Below, in pieces: positions 33,750 to 43,781 of a DNA stretch of 64,000 nt. Source of the stretch: Hymenobacter telluris (lineage in GTDB: Bacteria; Bacteroidota; Bacteroidia; Cytophagales; Hymenobacteraceae); NCBI RefSeq assembly GCF_017313265.1, contig NZ_JAFLQZ010000014.1, positions 89,522 to 153,521 of the forward strand, written 5' to 3'. Position 1 is the first letter of the stretch. Every line of letters starts with the position of its first letter. A program made the position numbers and the translations under genes. The notes beneath the pieces were generated by a model. That model was not told the origin of the DNA. It saw only the letters and a list, made by a program, of their open reading frames with translations, and did no database searches.

Positions 33750-34424
33750 TTAGTTTTTTCGGCTTGCCGGACGTGCCGAAGGCCGAGAGGTAGGTGCCGC
33801 GCCTGCTTTCTCCTCGTCAGCTGGTATGGCATCACCGGCTGGAGTTTTAGGCGTAGTTACGGTTTTCACGCTGCCTTTCTGAGCGGTCTGGTTACGGTCT
33901 TCAGAAGCTAAACCCAATTCTTCCAATACAAATTCCGTGTAGTCGTGCACTGGATTAGTGTAGAGCATGGTCAGGTCACCGGACTTGTCGAACACAATGG
34001 CCAACTGCTTTTTCTTGGCTACTTTTTCAATGGCCTCGAACACCTGATCCTGCACCGGCTTGGTCAATTCCTGACGCTTTTTGAACAGTTGACCTTCGTA
34101 ACCAAAAATCTTGTTTTGATATGCTTTTGTGTCCTGCTCTTTCTTCAAGATTTCGTCCTGCCGCTTCTTTTTCATCGGCTCCGTCAGCAGCACCTCTTCG
34201 GCTTGGTAGGTGCGGTATAGTTTATCGAGGTCCTTCTTCTGGGTTTCGATTTCCTTCTGCCAAGTCTGCGACAAATTGTTCAGCTCGGTTTGGGCCTGGG
34301 CATACGCGGGCATTTTGCCCATGATGTACTCAGAGTCTACGTAACCAAACTTTTGAGCTACCGCCGATTGGGCAGTGCACACCAGCACCGACAGGGCAGC
34401 CAGGATGGAAAGTATTTTTTTCAT
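33750..34424 (-). CDS. OmpH/Skp-family periplasmic chaperone, first copy
   Basis: 224 residues from the ATG at 34424; the frame opens at 34463 but MKKILSILAALSVLVC is a normal signal peptide start and the earlier residues overlap the bamA end. The signal peptide ends near AVAQ (about 24), then KFGYVDSEYIMGKMPAY, a coiled coil (about 45-150) and a charged tail. It is an OmpH paralog 41 bases after bamA and 37 before the second copy. Confidence 0.9.
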   Translation of the reverse strand: MKKILSILAALSVLVCTAQSAVAQKFGYVDSEYIMGKMPAYAQAQTELNNLSQTWQKEIETQKKDLDKLYRTYQAEEVLLTEPMKKKRQDEILKKEQDTKAYQNKIFGYEGQLFKKRQELTKPVQDQVFEAIEKVAKKKQLAIVFDKSGDLTMLYTNPVHDYTEFVLEELGLASEDRNQTAQKGSVKTVTTPKTPAGDAIPADEEKAGAAPTSRPSARPASRKN

Positions 34425-34465
34425 AGCAACAGGTGGGTGATGAAAACCGGTTTGCCCCGCCATGC

Positions 34466-36988
34466 TTAGCGGATCTGCTGACCGATGATGAAGTGGAACT
34501 GATTACGGTCTTGTGCCGACGACGCGTTGGTGCTGTTACGCGGAACCGTGTCGAAGGCCCGGCCGAAATCAAAGCCTAGCAAACCAAATGCCGACATGAA
34601 AATCCGGGCGCCTACCCCTGCCGAACGGTACAGTTTGTAGGGATTGTAATTGGTGTAGCTGTTGAACGCATTGCCGGCCTCCGCGAAGCTCAGAACATAA
34701 ACCGTAGCCGCTGGGTTCAGCGACACCGGATAACGCATTTCCATTACATACTTGTTGTACACTACCCCACCATTTTGAAATTGCTGGGCTGTTGGTATAG
34801 CGTTGGCATCGTTGGGGTCAGCATAGCCCCGCAGGCCAATAAATTCGGTACCCACTGCGAAGTTCTGGCTACCCCCAGCGGCCAAACCTGAACCACCCAG
34901 CTTAAACCGCTCAAACGGCCCGATTTGTCGGCTGCTATTGTACGTGCCTATGAAGCCAAAGTGCGCCCGCGTGTTCAGTACCAGCTTGCCCACAATAGGC
35001 GTGAACCAAGAGGCATCGAACATCCACTTGTGGAACTCCACCCATTCGTTACTGTTGGGGTGGGCGCCCTTGATAGCTGAATAAGGTGGTGTCAGACTCA
35101 CACTCAACGCCAACGAAGAGCCTCGCCGCGTATAGGTCGGGTTATCGATGCTGTTTCGGGCCAGCGTGGTGTTCAGCGTGATGTTGGTCGCCTTACCATT
35201 CTGGAAATTCTCGAATAGCTGATAATCCTTGGTTTCGTACTGCGTAACACCCAGCGAGTTGCTCAGCGTGAAATAGTCATCGGGCCAGCGCAACCGACGG
35301 CCTAAGCTGATAGACGCCGTGTTGCTTTTGATGAATGCGCCGTTCTGAATGTCGAAGGTACTGCCATAGGTCAGGCGGTTGATGCTCCGGTTCAAGCTGA
35401 ACGAGAAAGAGTTGGGCTTACGGCCACCCAACCACGGCTCCGTAAACGAGAAGGAGTATGCTTGATACTGCAACCCGTTGGCCTGCACGTTGAGCGCAAT
35501 CCGCTGACCGTCGCCGGCTGGTACGGGCGTCCAGTTACGGAAATCCTTGGCCTTACGCAACGAGAAATTGTTGAACACCAAGCCTACCGTACCAATGAAG
35601 CCCGCGTAACCGCCCCAGCCACCTGAAAGCGTAATCTGGTCGGAGGGCTTCTCTACCACGGTGTAGTTGATGTCCACCGTACCATCGGCTTGGTTAGGAA
35701 CCGGCACCATACCCACTTTTTCAGGGTCGAAGTAACCCAACGTGGAGATTTCACGCTGTGAACGGATAAGCAGCTCCCGGTTGAATTTATCACCAGGCAG
35801 CGTACGCAGTTCCCGGCGTATCACATGGTCGGTGGTTTTGGTGTTGCCGGCTATGTTTATCTCCTTGATGCGAGCCTGCACTCCTTCCGTGATGCGCATC
35901 TCAATATCAATCGAGTCGCCTTCCACCTTGGTTTCCACCGGGTCGATGGAGAAGAACAAGTACCCATCGTTCATGTAGAGCGAGGTAATATCTTGTCCGG
36001 TAGGGTTATAGTTTAGGCGCTTATCCAGCGTTTCCTTGCTGTATACGCTGCCTTCCTTTATGCCTAGTACGGAGGCCAGCGTTTTATCGTCATACAGATA
36101 ATTACCGGCCCAGGTGATGTTGCGGAAGTAATACTTCGGGCCTTCATCCACCCGGATTTTCAGCTTCAAGGCATCACCAACACGCTCTAGCGTATCGGAT
36201 ACAACTATTGCGTCGCGGTAGCCTTCCGAGTTATAGAAATCAATGAGCTTTGCCTTATCGTCCTCGAACTCAGAGCGCTGAAATTTGCCGGAATTGAGAA
36301 GCTTAGGAAACTTCTTCTCCTTGGTTTTCTTGAACTTACCCTTCAGTTTGCTATCCTTGAAGGCTTCGTTGCCTTCAAAAGCAATTTCACGGATTTTGCT
36401 CTTGCCTCCTTTGTCTACCTTGATTTTCAGCACCACGCTGTTCGACAGGCTGGAGTCAGGCACCTGTACAATGTTCACCTTGGTATCAAGGAAACCTTTG
36501 TTGGTATAGAACTTCCGTACCTGCGTTTTGGTGTTGCTCAGTAGAGCGTCCGTCACTACTTTTCCACGGATCAGCTTGATCTTATTTTTCAAGTCATCAG
36601 CTTGCCCCTTGCTGATGCCCTCGAAATCGAACGATGAAAGCCGTGGGCGCTCCTTTAAGTTGAAGTCCAGGAAAATCCGGTTGCCATCAATACGAGTGAT
36701 GGCAACGCTTACATCACCCAGAATACCTTGGTCCCAGAGCTTCCGGATGGCTTTGCCGATTTCTTCACCAGGTATTGAAATTGGGTCGCCTACACGCAAC
36801 CCGGTCAAGCCAATAAGAGTATTGGTATCGAGGTAACGGGCACCACTAACGGTAATTCCCCCCAACTCGTAGCGCTTCGTTTCGTCGCCGGTGGCGGGCG
36901 CGGTTTGCGCCCGCACAACTAGGGGCGTTACCGAACTCAATGTAAGTACCACGGCCACGCGGCCCAACGTCTGCAAAAATAGATTCAT
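34466..36988 (-). CDS. bamA: Outer-membrane protein assembly factor BamA
   Basis: Central subunit that inserts beta-barrel proteins into the outer membrane. 840 residues: signal peptide (about 1-27), POTRA domains (about 45-420, for example GGITVSGARYLDT, IREIAFEGNEAF and IKEINIAGNTKT), then the barrel (about 450-840) with FSFTEPWLGGRKPN near its start. Encoded directly after uppS (15 bases) and before two ompH genes, a common Bacteroidota order that joins envelope lipid and outer-membrane assembly. Confidence 0.96.
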   Translation of the reverse strand: MNLFLQTLGRVAVVLTLSSVTPLVVRAQTAPATGDETKRYELGGITVSGARYLDTNTLIGLTGLRVGDPISIPGEEIGKAIRKLWDQGILGDVSVAITRIDGNRIFLDFNLKERPRLSSFDFEGISKGQADDLKNKIKLIRGKVVTDALLSNTKTQVRKFYTNKGFLDTKVNIVQVPDSSLSNSVVLKIKVDKGGKSKIREIAFEGNEAFKDSKLKGKFKKTKEKKFPKLLNSGKFQRSEFEDDKAKLIDFYNSEGYRDAIVVSDTLERVGDALKLKIRVDEGPKYYFRNITWAGNYLYDDKTLASVLGIKEGSVYSKETLDKRLNYNPTGQDITSLYMNDGYLFFSIDPVETKVEGDSIDIEMRITEGVQARIKEINIAGNTKTTDHVIRRELRTLPGDKFNRELLIRSQREISTLGYFDPEKVGMVPVPNQADGTVDINYTVVEKPSDQITLSGGWGGYAGFIGTVGLVFNNFSLRKAKDFRNWTPVPAGDGQRIALNVQANGLQYQAYSFSFTEPWLGGRKPNSFSFSLNRSINRLTYGSTFDIQNGAFIKSNTASISLGRRLRWPDDYFTLSNSLGVTQYETKDYQLFENFQNGKATNITLNTTLARNSIDNPTYTRRGSSLALSVSLTPPYSAIKGAHPNSNEWVEFHKWMFDASWFTPIVGKLVLNTRAHFGFIGTYNSSRQIGPFERFKLGGSGLAAGGSQNFAVGTEFIGLRGYADPNDANAIPTAQQFQNGGVVYNKYVMEMRYPVSLNPAATVYVLSFAEAGNAFNSYTNYNPYKLYRSAGVGARIFMSAFGLLGFDFGRAFDTVPRNSTNASSAQDRNQFHFIIGQQIR

Positions 36989-37003
36989 TCTGTTGTCGAA
37001 ACC

Positions 37004-37750
37004 TTACGAAACGGTTAGCTGCTCACTTGTCTTCCCAAAACGCCGTTCCCGGCGTTGGTATGCCCGCACGGCCTCCTCAAAATGAGCCCGTCTAAAATCG
37101 GGCCACAGCAAATCGGTGATATATAATTCAGTGTAAGCCAGTTGCCAAAGCAAAAAGTTGCTGATGCGCTGTTCCCCACTTGTCCGAATCAAGAGTTCAG
37201 GATCAGGCATACCGGCCGTAGCCAAGTAGCTTCCGATAGTAGACTCCTGCACGTCTTCGGCGCGTAGCTTACCAGTGGCTACATCGGCTGCCAAGCGGCG
37301 AGTGGCCTGGGTGAGGTCCCAGCGGCCACTGTAACTTAGTGCCAATACCAACGTCATGCGGGAACCTGCTTTGGTGAGTTCCTTGGCTTCAGCTAATTCG
37401 CGCTGACAGGAATTAGGCAAACTATCAGTTTGGCCGATGGCTTCTAAACGAATTCCGTTCTTTAATAGTGTGGGCGTCTCTTTGCGGATAGTGTGCACCA
37501 ACAACTGCATAAGGGCCGTCACCTCGTGGGCTGGTCTCGACCAGTTTTCGGTGGAGAAGGCATAAAGTGTGAGATAACGCACTCCCATTTCGGCAGCGGT
37601 TTCCACGGTATCACGCACGGCGGTGATGGCGCTCTGGTGGCCGAAGATGCGGAGGCCACCCTTCTGCTTGGCCCAACGGCCGTTGCCATCCATTATCACG
37701 GCCACGTGAGAAGGAATATTTTGCGGGTCAATTTCGGACCGGAGGGTCAT
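37004..37750 (-). CDS. uppS: Undecaprenyl diphosphate synthase (isoprenyl transferase)
   Basis: Makes the C55 lipid carrier for peptidoglycan and O-antigen. 248 residues. The substrate-binding motif IMDGNGRWAKQ lies near residues 18-28, with Asp and Arg positions intact, and LLIRTSGEQRISNFLLWQ near 190-207 fits the family. The ATG at 37750 places the motif at the usual distance. It lies 69 bases from the preceding DUF6089 gene. Confidence 0.96.
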   Translation of the reverse strand: MTLRSEIDPQNIPSHVAVIMDGNGRWAKQKGGLRIFGHQSAITAVRDTVETAAEMGVRYLTLYAFSTENWSRPAHEVTALMQLLVHTIRKETPTLLKNGIRLEAIGQTDSLPNSCQRELAEAKELTKAGSRMTLVLALSYSGRWDLTQATRRLAADVATGKLRAEDVQESTIGSYLATAGMPDPELLIRTSGEQRISNFLLWQLAYTELYITDLLWPDFRRAHFEEAVRAYQRRERRFGKTSEQLTVS

Positions 37751-37819
37751 GGATGCTTTTTGCGTAAAGAGGCTGCAAGTTACGCAAATGGTTGCATTCC
37801 AATTCGTCTAAGCTGTCGG

Positions 37820-38584
37820 CTATTGCAACAACCTAGGATTACTCTTGTATTGAGGCGGGCAGTTGATTTTATAAAATGTGTAAGAGATACTGACCCCATT
37901 GAAGAAGTACCAATCCTGGTCGTGCGGATTTCCTACCACATCCGTTTGCCCTTGGGTTTTGCCGTCAATGTGGTCGATTTGGTCGCTGAACACTTTACGC
38001 GCCCCTGCTTCTAGCCCCAGGTTCCAGCGGTTTGATAAAGCGTACTTGAAACCAAATCCTGCCGGAACTGCTAAGCCTAGTAACGTTCCTTTTTGGTTTA
38101 GAGCAGGCAAAGCGGCGTTATCGGTTGCAGTAGTTGTGCTGGACAGAAAGCCTGCTACCCCCACGAATACGTAAGGTGTAAAATGGATTTTAGCCTTCCG
38201 GTAATGGTAGTCGAAGAAGTTATACTCCATCACCGCTGACACCTCGTACAGGCTGCCTTTCATGTTAGCCTGCCTATATGATGGCAGTGGCGCAACGGCA
38301 CCATTTACTCCCTTAACGTTGCCATCATCAGCTCGGAGTAACCCCGCAGTGAAGGCTCCTCGCAAAGTAACTGGTGCCGAAATATCCCGGCGGTAAAAGG
38401 CAGTAACAGCTGGCCGGTTGTTTTTGAACTGGTAGCTTGGCGACAGTTCGCCTTTATAAACTAAACCACCTAGTCCCAAACCTACTTCACTAGTATACTG
38501 AGCACTAGCCGATTGGGCAAAAAAAACACTCCCTGCCTGCACGGAGCAAACAAGGAGTGTTTTGAAGAGATTCGCTTTGGTCAT
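37820..38584 (-). CDS. DUF6089-type outer-membrane beta-barrel protein, second copy
   Basis: 254 residues; signal peptide ending near ASAQ (about 28), then an outer-membrane barrel-like sequence with alternating aromatic residues (EVGLGLGGLVYKGELSP, VMEYNFFDYHYRKAK). Related to the next copy upstream (38624), which shares the same start style. The family sits near uppS and bamA in many Bacteroidota, but its function is unknown. Confidence 0.8.
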   Translation of the reverse strand: MTKANLFKTLLVCSVQAGSVFFAQSASAQYTSEVGLGLGGLVYKGELSPSYQFKNNRPAVTAFYRRDISAPVTLRGAFTAGLLRADDGNVKGVNGAVAPLPSYRQANMKGSLYEVSAVMEYNFFDYHYRKAKIHFTPYVFVGVAGFLSSTTTATDNAALPALNQKGTLLGLAVPAGFGFKYALSNRWNLGLEAGARKVFSDQIDHIDGKTQGQTDVVGNPHDQDWYFFNGVSISYTFYKINCPPQYKSNPRLLQ

Positions 38585-38623
38585 CAGACTGATTGTGAGT
38601 GAACACCAACCAGTCGAAACTGG

Positions 38624-39535
38624 CTAGCGGAATTTGGGGCTCTTAACGCGAGGCGCTAAGATATAGTTAAGTGTGAAACCGGCCTGTACGTACCAGTCGT
38701 CGTCTTTGCTTTCGCCACGCTTGTAGCCAGCTTGGTTTGTTTCTTCCCAAGTACCGGGCACCCCAGCGGTGCCACCGCCCGTAATGTCCCAACCGAAATA
38801 CTGAGCGGCACCAGAAGTAAGAGAAGCTCTGCTAGCTACATAGTTGGTGCTTACGTCGTCAAGGTAGTCATTAAACGTTTTACGGAAACCAATCTCAAAG
38901 CCTAAATCGAAACTCTTATTGAGCTTATAACGGGCACCAACACCGAATGGTATGGCGATACCTGCTTTGTTGTATGATTTCCCCTCTGTTTTCAAGGGCT
39001 GAAGTGCAACAAAGCTTCCTTTGCTTAGGCCCACAGAATTATCATCCGTAACCTCACCCTTTGGATTGCCAGCGTAGCCTGCTACACCACCAAACACATA
39101 AGGAACAAAATCAGGACGCTTAATATAGTTGTTCCGGTTAGGAATCAAGTCTACAATACCCACAAACGACAATTCAGCAATATCATTGCGGAAGTTCATG
39201 TTGCGGTTATAGCGGTATTTAGCGTCTGCATCATTCTGATCAGCTGCTTTATTGTCGCTGCCTGTGATACGGCCGTAGCTTAAACCCGCGCGGCCGGAAA
39301 TGATAGGCGTAAAGCGGTGCGTAATAGTTACACCGAGGTTGGGGCGAGTGGCACCAAAGCGCAAGCTAGGAATACTGGGCTTAGGAGTGATGTCACCGAA
39401 ATAGTTCATAGCCGTTAGCGTTACGCCAACTGAATTGTACTGCTTCCGCTTGGTGAATTGCTGAGCATTCGCCGCAGGGGCCAACAACCCTAGGGCCAAT
39501 AGCGGCGTGAGAGCGTAGGTGAAAAATTGCTTCAT
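38624..39535 (-). CDS. DUF6089-type outer-membrane beta-barrel protein, first copy
   Basis: 303 residues; signal peptide ending near ANAQ (about 25), then YNSVGVTLTAMNYFGDITP and a barrel-like pattern with FRNDIAELSFVGIVDL near 140 and a long C-terminal strand set. Paralog of the 37820 gene, 39 bases apart. Its own -7 element lies at 39604-39611. Confidence 0.8.
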   Translation of the reverse strand: MKQFFTYALTPLLALGLLAPAANAQQFTKRKQYNSVGVTLTAMNYFGDITPKPSIPSLRFGATRPNLGVTITHRFTPIISGRAGLSYGRITGSDNKAADQNDADAKYRYNRNMNFRNDIAELSFVGIVDLIPNRNNYIKRPDFVPYVFGGVAGYAGNPKGEVTDDNSVGLSKGSFVALQPLKTEGKSYNKAGIAIPFGVGARYKLNKSFDLGFEIGFRKTFNDYLDDVSTNYVASRASLTSGAAQYFGWDITGGGTAGVPGTWEETNQAGYKRGESKDDDWYVQAGFTLNYILAPRVKSPKFR

Positions 39536-39603
39536 AATGAGCAGGATTTGAGAAATAGCGAAAGGAGTTGACTTTACAGAACGAACACAGTAACAGTCAG
39601 CAA

Positions 39604-39611
39604 CAAAAGTA
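39604..39611 (-). promoter_or_regulatory. Promoter of the DUF6089-uppS-bamA run
   Basis: TACTTTTG on the minus strand fits TAnnTTTG, with TTTG at 39635-39638, a 23-base gap and so slightly long. The leader would be about 65 bases. It lies downstream of nadK and may give the barrel, uppS, bamA and ompH genes a start of their own. Confidence 0.5.
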
Positions 39612-39658
39612 GAGGATGTCGGGAACTAAAAAAACAAATAGCAGAAAAAGTATATCTG

Positions 39659-40552
39659 CTATACTGGAATTCCAGCCGGATTACGCCGATCCAATCCCCA
39701 ATTGAGCTTACTGCGCAAGGTACTCAGGAAATTTACGTGATTGAATTTTACTAAGCGAACAGCGAAACTCTCTCGACGAACGGCAATCTGTACTCCAGCA
39801 TCGACAGGCACAGAACGTGAGTCAAGCGACAATAGAAACTGGTTGCTTCTTCCCTCTATCTCAAAGGAAATTACGCTTTGATCAGAGACAATGATGGGGC
39901 GAACGTTGAGATTGTGGGGACATACGGGCGCAATGATAAAATTGTTTGTCTGCGGCAGCATTACTGGCCCACCACAGCTAAGGGAGTAGCCAGTAGAGCC
40001 AGTTGGAGTTGCCACCACAAGCCCGTCGGCCCAATAGGAATTGAGGTACTCGCCATCAATGTAGGTGTGCACTACAATCATGGAAGAGGTGTCGCGCTTC
40101 AGAATACTGAATTCGTTGAGGCCGAAATTGATGCCGTCGAAAACTTCCGGGTCAGTTTCCACCCTGATCAAGCTCCGTTCTTCCAGCACGAAGTGGCCTT
40201 TGAACAAGGCATCCATGGCTTGTGCAATTCGGTCGGGGGTGACGGTGGCCAGGAAGCCCAGACGCCCGGTATGAATACCGAGAATGGGAATTTCGAGGGC
40301 CCCTACGTACGTAACGGTGTCGAGCAGCGTACCGTCGCCGCCGATGCTGAGCACGAACTGCACCCCGCGCAAGGAGTCGCCCCGCTTAAAGGTGCTGATG
40401 CCTTCCGGTAACGTGAGGCGCTGCACCAAGTATTCGTGGAACGAAGTGGCAATCAGAATAGTGGTTTTGCGAATAGCTAAGTCATCTAACAGAGCCTGCA
40501 CGAAAGGAAGACTGGCGTCGTCGAAGGGTTTTCCTAAAATGGCAATTTTCAT
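39659..40552 (-). CDS. nadK: NAD kinase
   Basis: Makes NADP from NAD. 297 residues. The GGDGTLLDT motif (about residues 73-81) and the NE and GSTGYSLSCGG regions (about 145-195) are conserved. The barrel genes on either side are unrelated metabolically; the order is a Bacteroidota habit. Confidence 0.95.
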   Translation of the reverse strand: MKIAILGKPFDDASLPFVQALLDDLAIRKTTILIATSFHEYLVQRLTLPEGISTFKRGDSLRGVQFVLSIGGDGTLLDTVTYVGALEIPILGIHTGRLGFLATVTPDRIAQAMDALFKGHFVLEERSLIRVETDPEVFDGINFGLNEFSILKRDTSSMIVVHTYIDGEYLNSYWADGLVVATPTGSTGYSLSCGGPVMLPQTNNFIIAPVCPHNLNVRPIIVSDQSVISFEIEGRSNQFLLSLDSRSVPVDAGVQIAVRRESFAVRLVKFNHVNFLSTLRSKLNWGLDRRNPAGIPV

Positions 40553-40588
40553 AACAGAACGTTAACCTGCCAAGCAGCAGGCAGCAAG

Positions 40589-42031
40589 TCAGATGGGAAA
40601 TTCGGAGCGCAGGAAAAATCCGCCTTGGCCCCGCAAATTGCGCGTGTATTCCAGCGTAAATACCCGGTCGTAGTAGGTAACCAAGTGTAAACCAACACCA
40701 ACGGAGGCTAACAGACGTTCGGGCAAACGATTACCAGCCACAACCGAAGGGGTGCTTACGTAACCGGCGTCGGTAAAGGTATTCAAGTACAGCACCAGCG
40801 GGATACTGTTGATTTTGGGATTGTTGATTTCCTGAAGCTGTAACCGGCCTGCATCAAAGAGACGATATGAAACACCCTGCTGCACCAAAGCATAGTGGCG
40901 TCCGTCAACGACGTAGGGGTCGTAGCCGCGTACCAGGGCATCGTAGCCTAGGGCCCGGTTATCGGCGTAGGCTAGGCGCCGGCTGAAATGCAATTGCCCC
41001 TGCATTGCGGCACTATAGTAGAAGTTGCCACCGAGCGGGACGTAATGTGCATAGCGGGCCTTTAGCAGAACCTGCGGGGGGGCGCCGGTGGTCAGGAAAC
41101 GCCGGTATACCACCTGAGCCTGAGCGAAGCGGCCTGTCAGTGGATAGGCGAAGGTGTTGCGTTGGTTTAGAACGCCAAACAAACTAAAATCCAGGTATTC
41201 GCGGGTATTGCGCCCCAGGTAGTAATCGGGGTTGAGCAAATTAACGGAATCAGAAATCAACTCCCGATGGTAGCTCACGTCAAAGGCGGTAAGCAGGCGC
41301 ACCGTCCGGCGCCAGCGCAGCCCCGCCGTGAGGTAGCGCCGCTCAATTGGGAAGCCATTTTGCGGCCGGAAAGTAGCTAAACGGTCCGCTACGGTAGCAT
41401 AATCGAGGGCGCGGGCTTTGTAGTAGGAAACCCCGAAACCTACGCCCACCCGACGACGCCGCCCGTAACCAGGCGCTTCGTAGAACAGCTCGTATTTGCG
41501 GTTGAAACCTAGTTGCAGGTTGCCACGCAGTTCTTCGTTGCGGCCCCGAAAGTTTTTGCGCGTCAGATGCAAGCCGTAGTCCACTCGCCGCCACTTGTCG
41601 GACCGGTCGGCCCAGGCACGAAAGTTCCGGTCGGCAATGGAGAGGATGGGCACTGGAAAGGTGTACCACCGCTCCTGCACGCTAAACAGAACGGTTAGGT
41701 CGCCGTTGCGGCACACCACCTCCGCCAATACCTGGTGGAAAAGCTGCAAATTGAAGATCCGGCGGCGGTTTGCCTCTATACGGCGGGCTAGCTTAACGGT
41801 ACTGAGCGTGTCGCCTTCCCGGAAATCCAGTTCAGCCCGTAATATCTGCTCTTTCGTCTTGTCGTTCCCAACGAAAAGCACTGTTGCAACGCGTAAGCTG
41901 CTATAGCCCGGACAGGCCAGCAAAGCTTGCGCTACCGAATCAGGAGGGGCACTGCCTGAGAGTGAGGCGGCCTGAACCGCACTGGCAGCGCAGCAGAGCG
42001 TTAGCCAGACTAAGAAAACCCGTATGCGCAC
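40589..42031 (-). CDS. BamA/TamA-family outer-membrane protein, POTRA plus barrel
   Basis: 480 residues. Signal peptide ending near VQAA (about 20), one POTRA-like domain (ATVLFVGNDKTKEQILRAEL, about 50-68, onward to about 130), then a C-terminal barrel (surface-antigen type). Much shorter than BamA (840), so it is not the main assembly factor; a transport or assembly accessory is possible. It lies 36 bases before nadK and 11 after the CBS gene, so the three are probably one transcript. Confidence 0.88.
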   Translation of the reverse strand: MRIRVFLVWLTLCCAASAVQAASLSGSAPPDSVAQALLACPGYSSLRVATVLFVGNDKTKEQILRAELDFREGDTLSTVKLARRIEANRRRIFNLQLFHQVLAEVVCRNGDLTVLFSVQERWYTFPVPILSIADRNFRAWADRSDKWRRVDYGLHLTRKNFRGRNEELRGNLQLGFNRKYELFYEAPGYGRRRRVGVGFGVSYYKARALDYATVADRLATFRPQNGFPIERRYLTAGLRWRRTVRLLTAFDVSYHRELISDSVNLLNPDYYLGRNTREYLDFSLFGVLNQRNTFAYPLTGRFAQAQVVYRRFLTTGAPPQVLLKARYAHYVPLGGNFYYSAAMQGQLHFSRRLAYADNRALGYDALVRGYDPYVVDGRHYALVQQGVSYRLFDAGRLQLQEINNPKINSIPLVLYLNTFTDAGYVSTPSVVAGNRLPERLLASVGVGLHLVTYYDRVFTLEYTRNLRGQGGFFLRSEFPI

Positions 42032-42042
42032 CCTGGCTCGGC

Positions 42043-42729
42043 TTACAAGCTTAGATAACGCAGCAAGGCATCGTAGCGCTCCTGCTCGTTTTCGCCTAGC
42101 TCCCCTACCCCGTTAAACTGCGCCGTAATGACGTAACCAAACCGCTCGAGCGTGGCCACAATACGGGTGAGCGTGGGCGTATTCACCTTTAGCGTCAGCC
42201 GGATACGATACGGGTCGTGCTCATCCTGCGCCACGTGGGCACTCAGAATTTTGGCGTTGTTTTCTTCTATGTAGCGGCTGATGGCCGACAGCGAGTAGTC
42301 GCGCTCTTCCATCGACATAACGATAACCGCCCCCTGCCCAATAGCAATGGGCGGCTGCCCGAATGCGGCTAGCGTGTCACTTACCGTCACAACGCCCACG
42401 TATTCATGCTGCGCGTCGAGCACGGGTACCAGTTGAATTTTATTCTGGATGGCAACTTCCATAATGCTGTAGAAATGCTGGCTGTTCAGCACATGCGCCT
42501 CCGTGAAGCCCAACGGCAGGTCGCTTAGCAGCTGATTGCTGTTCTGAGCTTCCTCGAAATCCAGCAAGTCAGCATCCGTAACCAGGCCTTTGTAGGCGCG
42601 GTTGTCGAGTACGGGCAGCTGGCTCACATGGAATTCTTCCAGCCATTTGGCCGCTTTCCCCACGGTATCCGACACCTTCAGGGGCGGAATCATTTGGTTG
42701 AGCAAGTCTTCAGCAAGCATTGAGTGCAT
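42043..42729 (-). CDS. CBS-domain protein
   Basis: 228 residues. Two CBS domains (about residues 5-60 with VSQLPVLDNRAYKGLVTDADLL, and about 75-135 with QLVPVLDAQHEYVGVVTVSDTLAA), then a C-terminal ACT-like part (about 145-215). Such proteins bind adenosine nucleotides; the target is unknown. An ATG at 42720 is an alternative start. First gene of the run toward nadK. Confidence 0.85.
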   Translation of the reverse strand: MHSMLAEDLLNQMIPPLKVSDTVGKAAKWLEEFHVSQLPVLDNRAYKGLVTDADLLDFEEAQNSNQLLSDLPLGFTEAHVLNSQHFYSIMEVAIQNKIQLVPVLDAQHEYVGVVTVSDTLAAFGQPPIAIGQGAVIVMSMEERDYSLSAISRYIEENNAKILSAHVAQDEHDPYRIRLTLKVNTPTLTRIVATLERFGYVITAQFNGVGELGENEQERYDALLRYLSL

Positions 42730-42998
42730 CGGCGGGAACGGAGAAAGTAGAGAAGATGACGACTGAGCCGCCTATTCAGACCAAAATAGCAAGGAAACCA
42801 GACCCACCGATACGGTATGCCATTAGTAGATACGAAGCGAGCAGAAAATTCGAAACGTAAGAAGTCGGAGACTAGGGAAAAAGTTTTCAGGTAGCCGAAG
42901 CCCAGCAACAAGCAACTAAGAGAGCCTCGTTTGGCAGACAAGGTTGCTTGCGTTGAAAGTACCGAATTGCCGGGCAACGCAACTGCCCTTTCCTGAAT

Positions 42999-43781
42999 TT
43001 AGTAGGCCGTTACTGCCAATGGCTCCGTACGGCGCAAAAACTGCCGGAGCAGCACGTTGAACTCATGCGGGCGTTCCATCATGGGAGCATGGCAGCAATG
43101 GTCGAGGAAGCGCAACTCGGAGTTCTTAATCAGGTTGTTGAACTCGTGGGCTACTACCGGCGGGGTAATAGTGTCGTTGAGGCCCCATACCAGCAACGTG
43201 GGCACATGAATCCGCCCGAGTTCCTTGCCGAGGTTGTGGCGTTGCGCCGAGCGGGCAATGGCTATAATGCGCAAGCACTTGGCATTGGAATTCGTGACGT
43301 TGAACACCTCGTCAACCAGCTCTTTGGTAGCCACGGCAGGGTCGTAGAAGGTGTACGCCACTTTTTCCTGCACGTAGGAGTAGTTGCCGCGCTTCGGAAA
43401 CGAGCCACCCATGCTATCCTCGAACAAGCCGCTGCTGCCCGTAAGCACCAGCCGGCTTACGCGGGTGGGGTTGCGCAGCGTGTACTCCAGGCCCACATGC
43501 CCGCCCAACGAGTTGCCAAGTACCGTGCAGGGCTCGGTCAGGTTGATGGCGGCCACAAATCCTTCCACGTATTTCACCAGCCCCGGCACGCCAGCCTGCG
43601 TGAGCGGCATGTCGTAGATGGGCAGTAACGGAATGATAACGCGGTAATCGGTGCGGAAGTGGCTAACTACGTCTTCCCAATTGCTGAGGGCACCAAACAG
43701 GCCGTGCAGCAGCAACAGCGCCGGGCCGCTGCCTTCGTCAACGTATTGAAAATCTCCTTTTTCTTGAATATGCAATTCCAT
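42999..43781 (-). CDS. Alpha/beta-hydrolase, intact triad
   Basis: 260 residues. Oxyanion HG (LLHGLFGALSNW, about residues 24-35), nucleophile in GNSLGG (Ser about 94), acid in VWGLNDTITP (about 205) and His in DHCCHAPMMERP (about 232). A general esterase or lyase; the substrate is unknown. Confidence 0.88.
   Translation of the reverse strand: MELHIQEKGDFQYVDEGSGPALLLLHGLFGALSNWEDVVSHFRTDYRVIIPLLPIYDMPLTQAGVPGLVKYVEGFVAAINLTEPCTVLGNSLGGHVGLEYTLRNPTRVSRLVLTGSSGLFEDSMGGSFPKRGNYSYVQEKVAYTFYDPAVATKELVDEVFNVTNSNAKCLRIIAIARSAQRHNLGKELGRIHVPTLLVWGLNDTITPPVVAHEFNNLIKNSELRFLDHCCHAPMMERPHEFNVLLRQFLRRTEPLAVTAY

Noticed and set aside
42730..42998. 269 bases between the hydrolase and CBS genes as a possible RNA gene
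   Set aside because: No tRNA-like cloverleaf, no strong stem and no promoter consensus could be seen.
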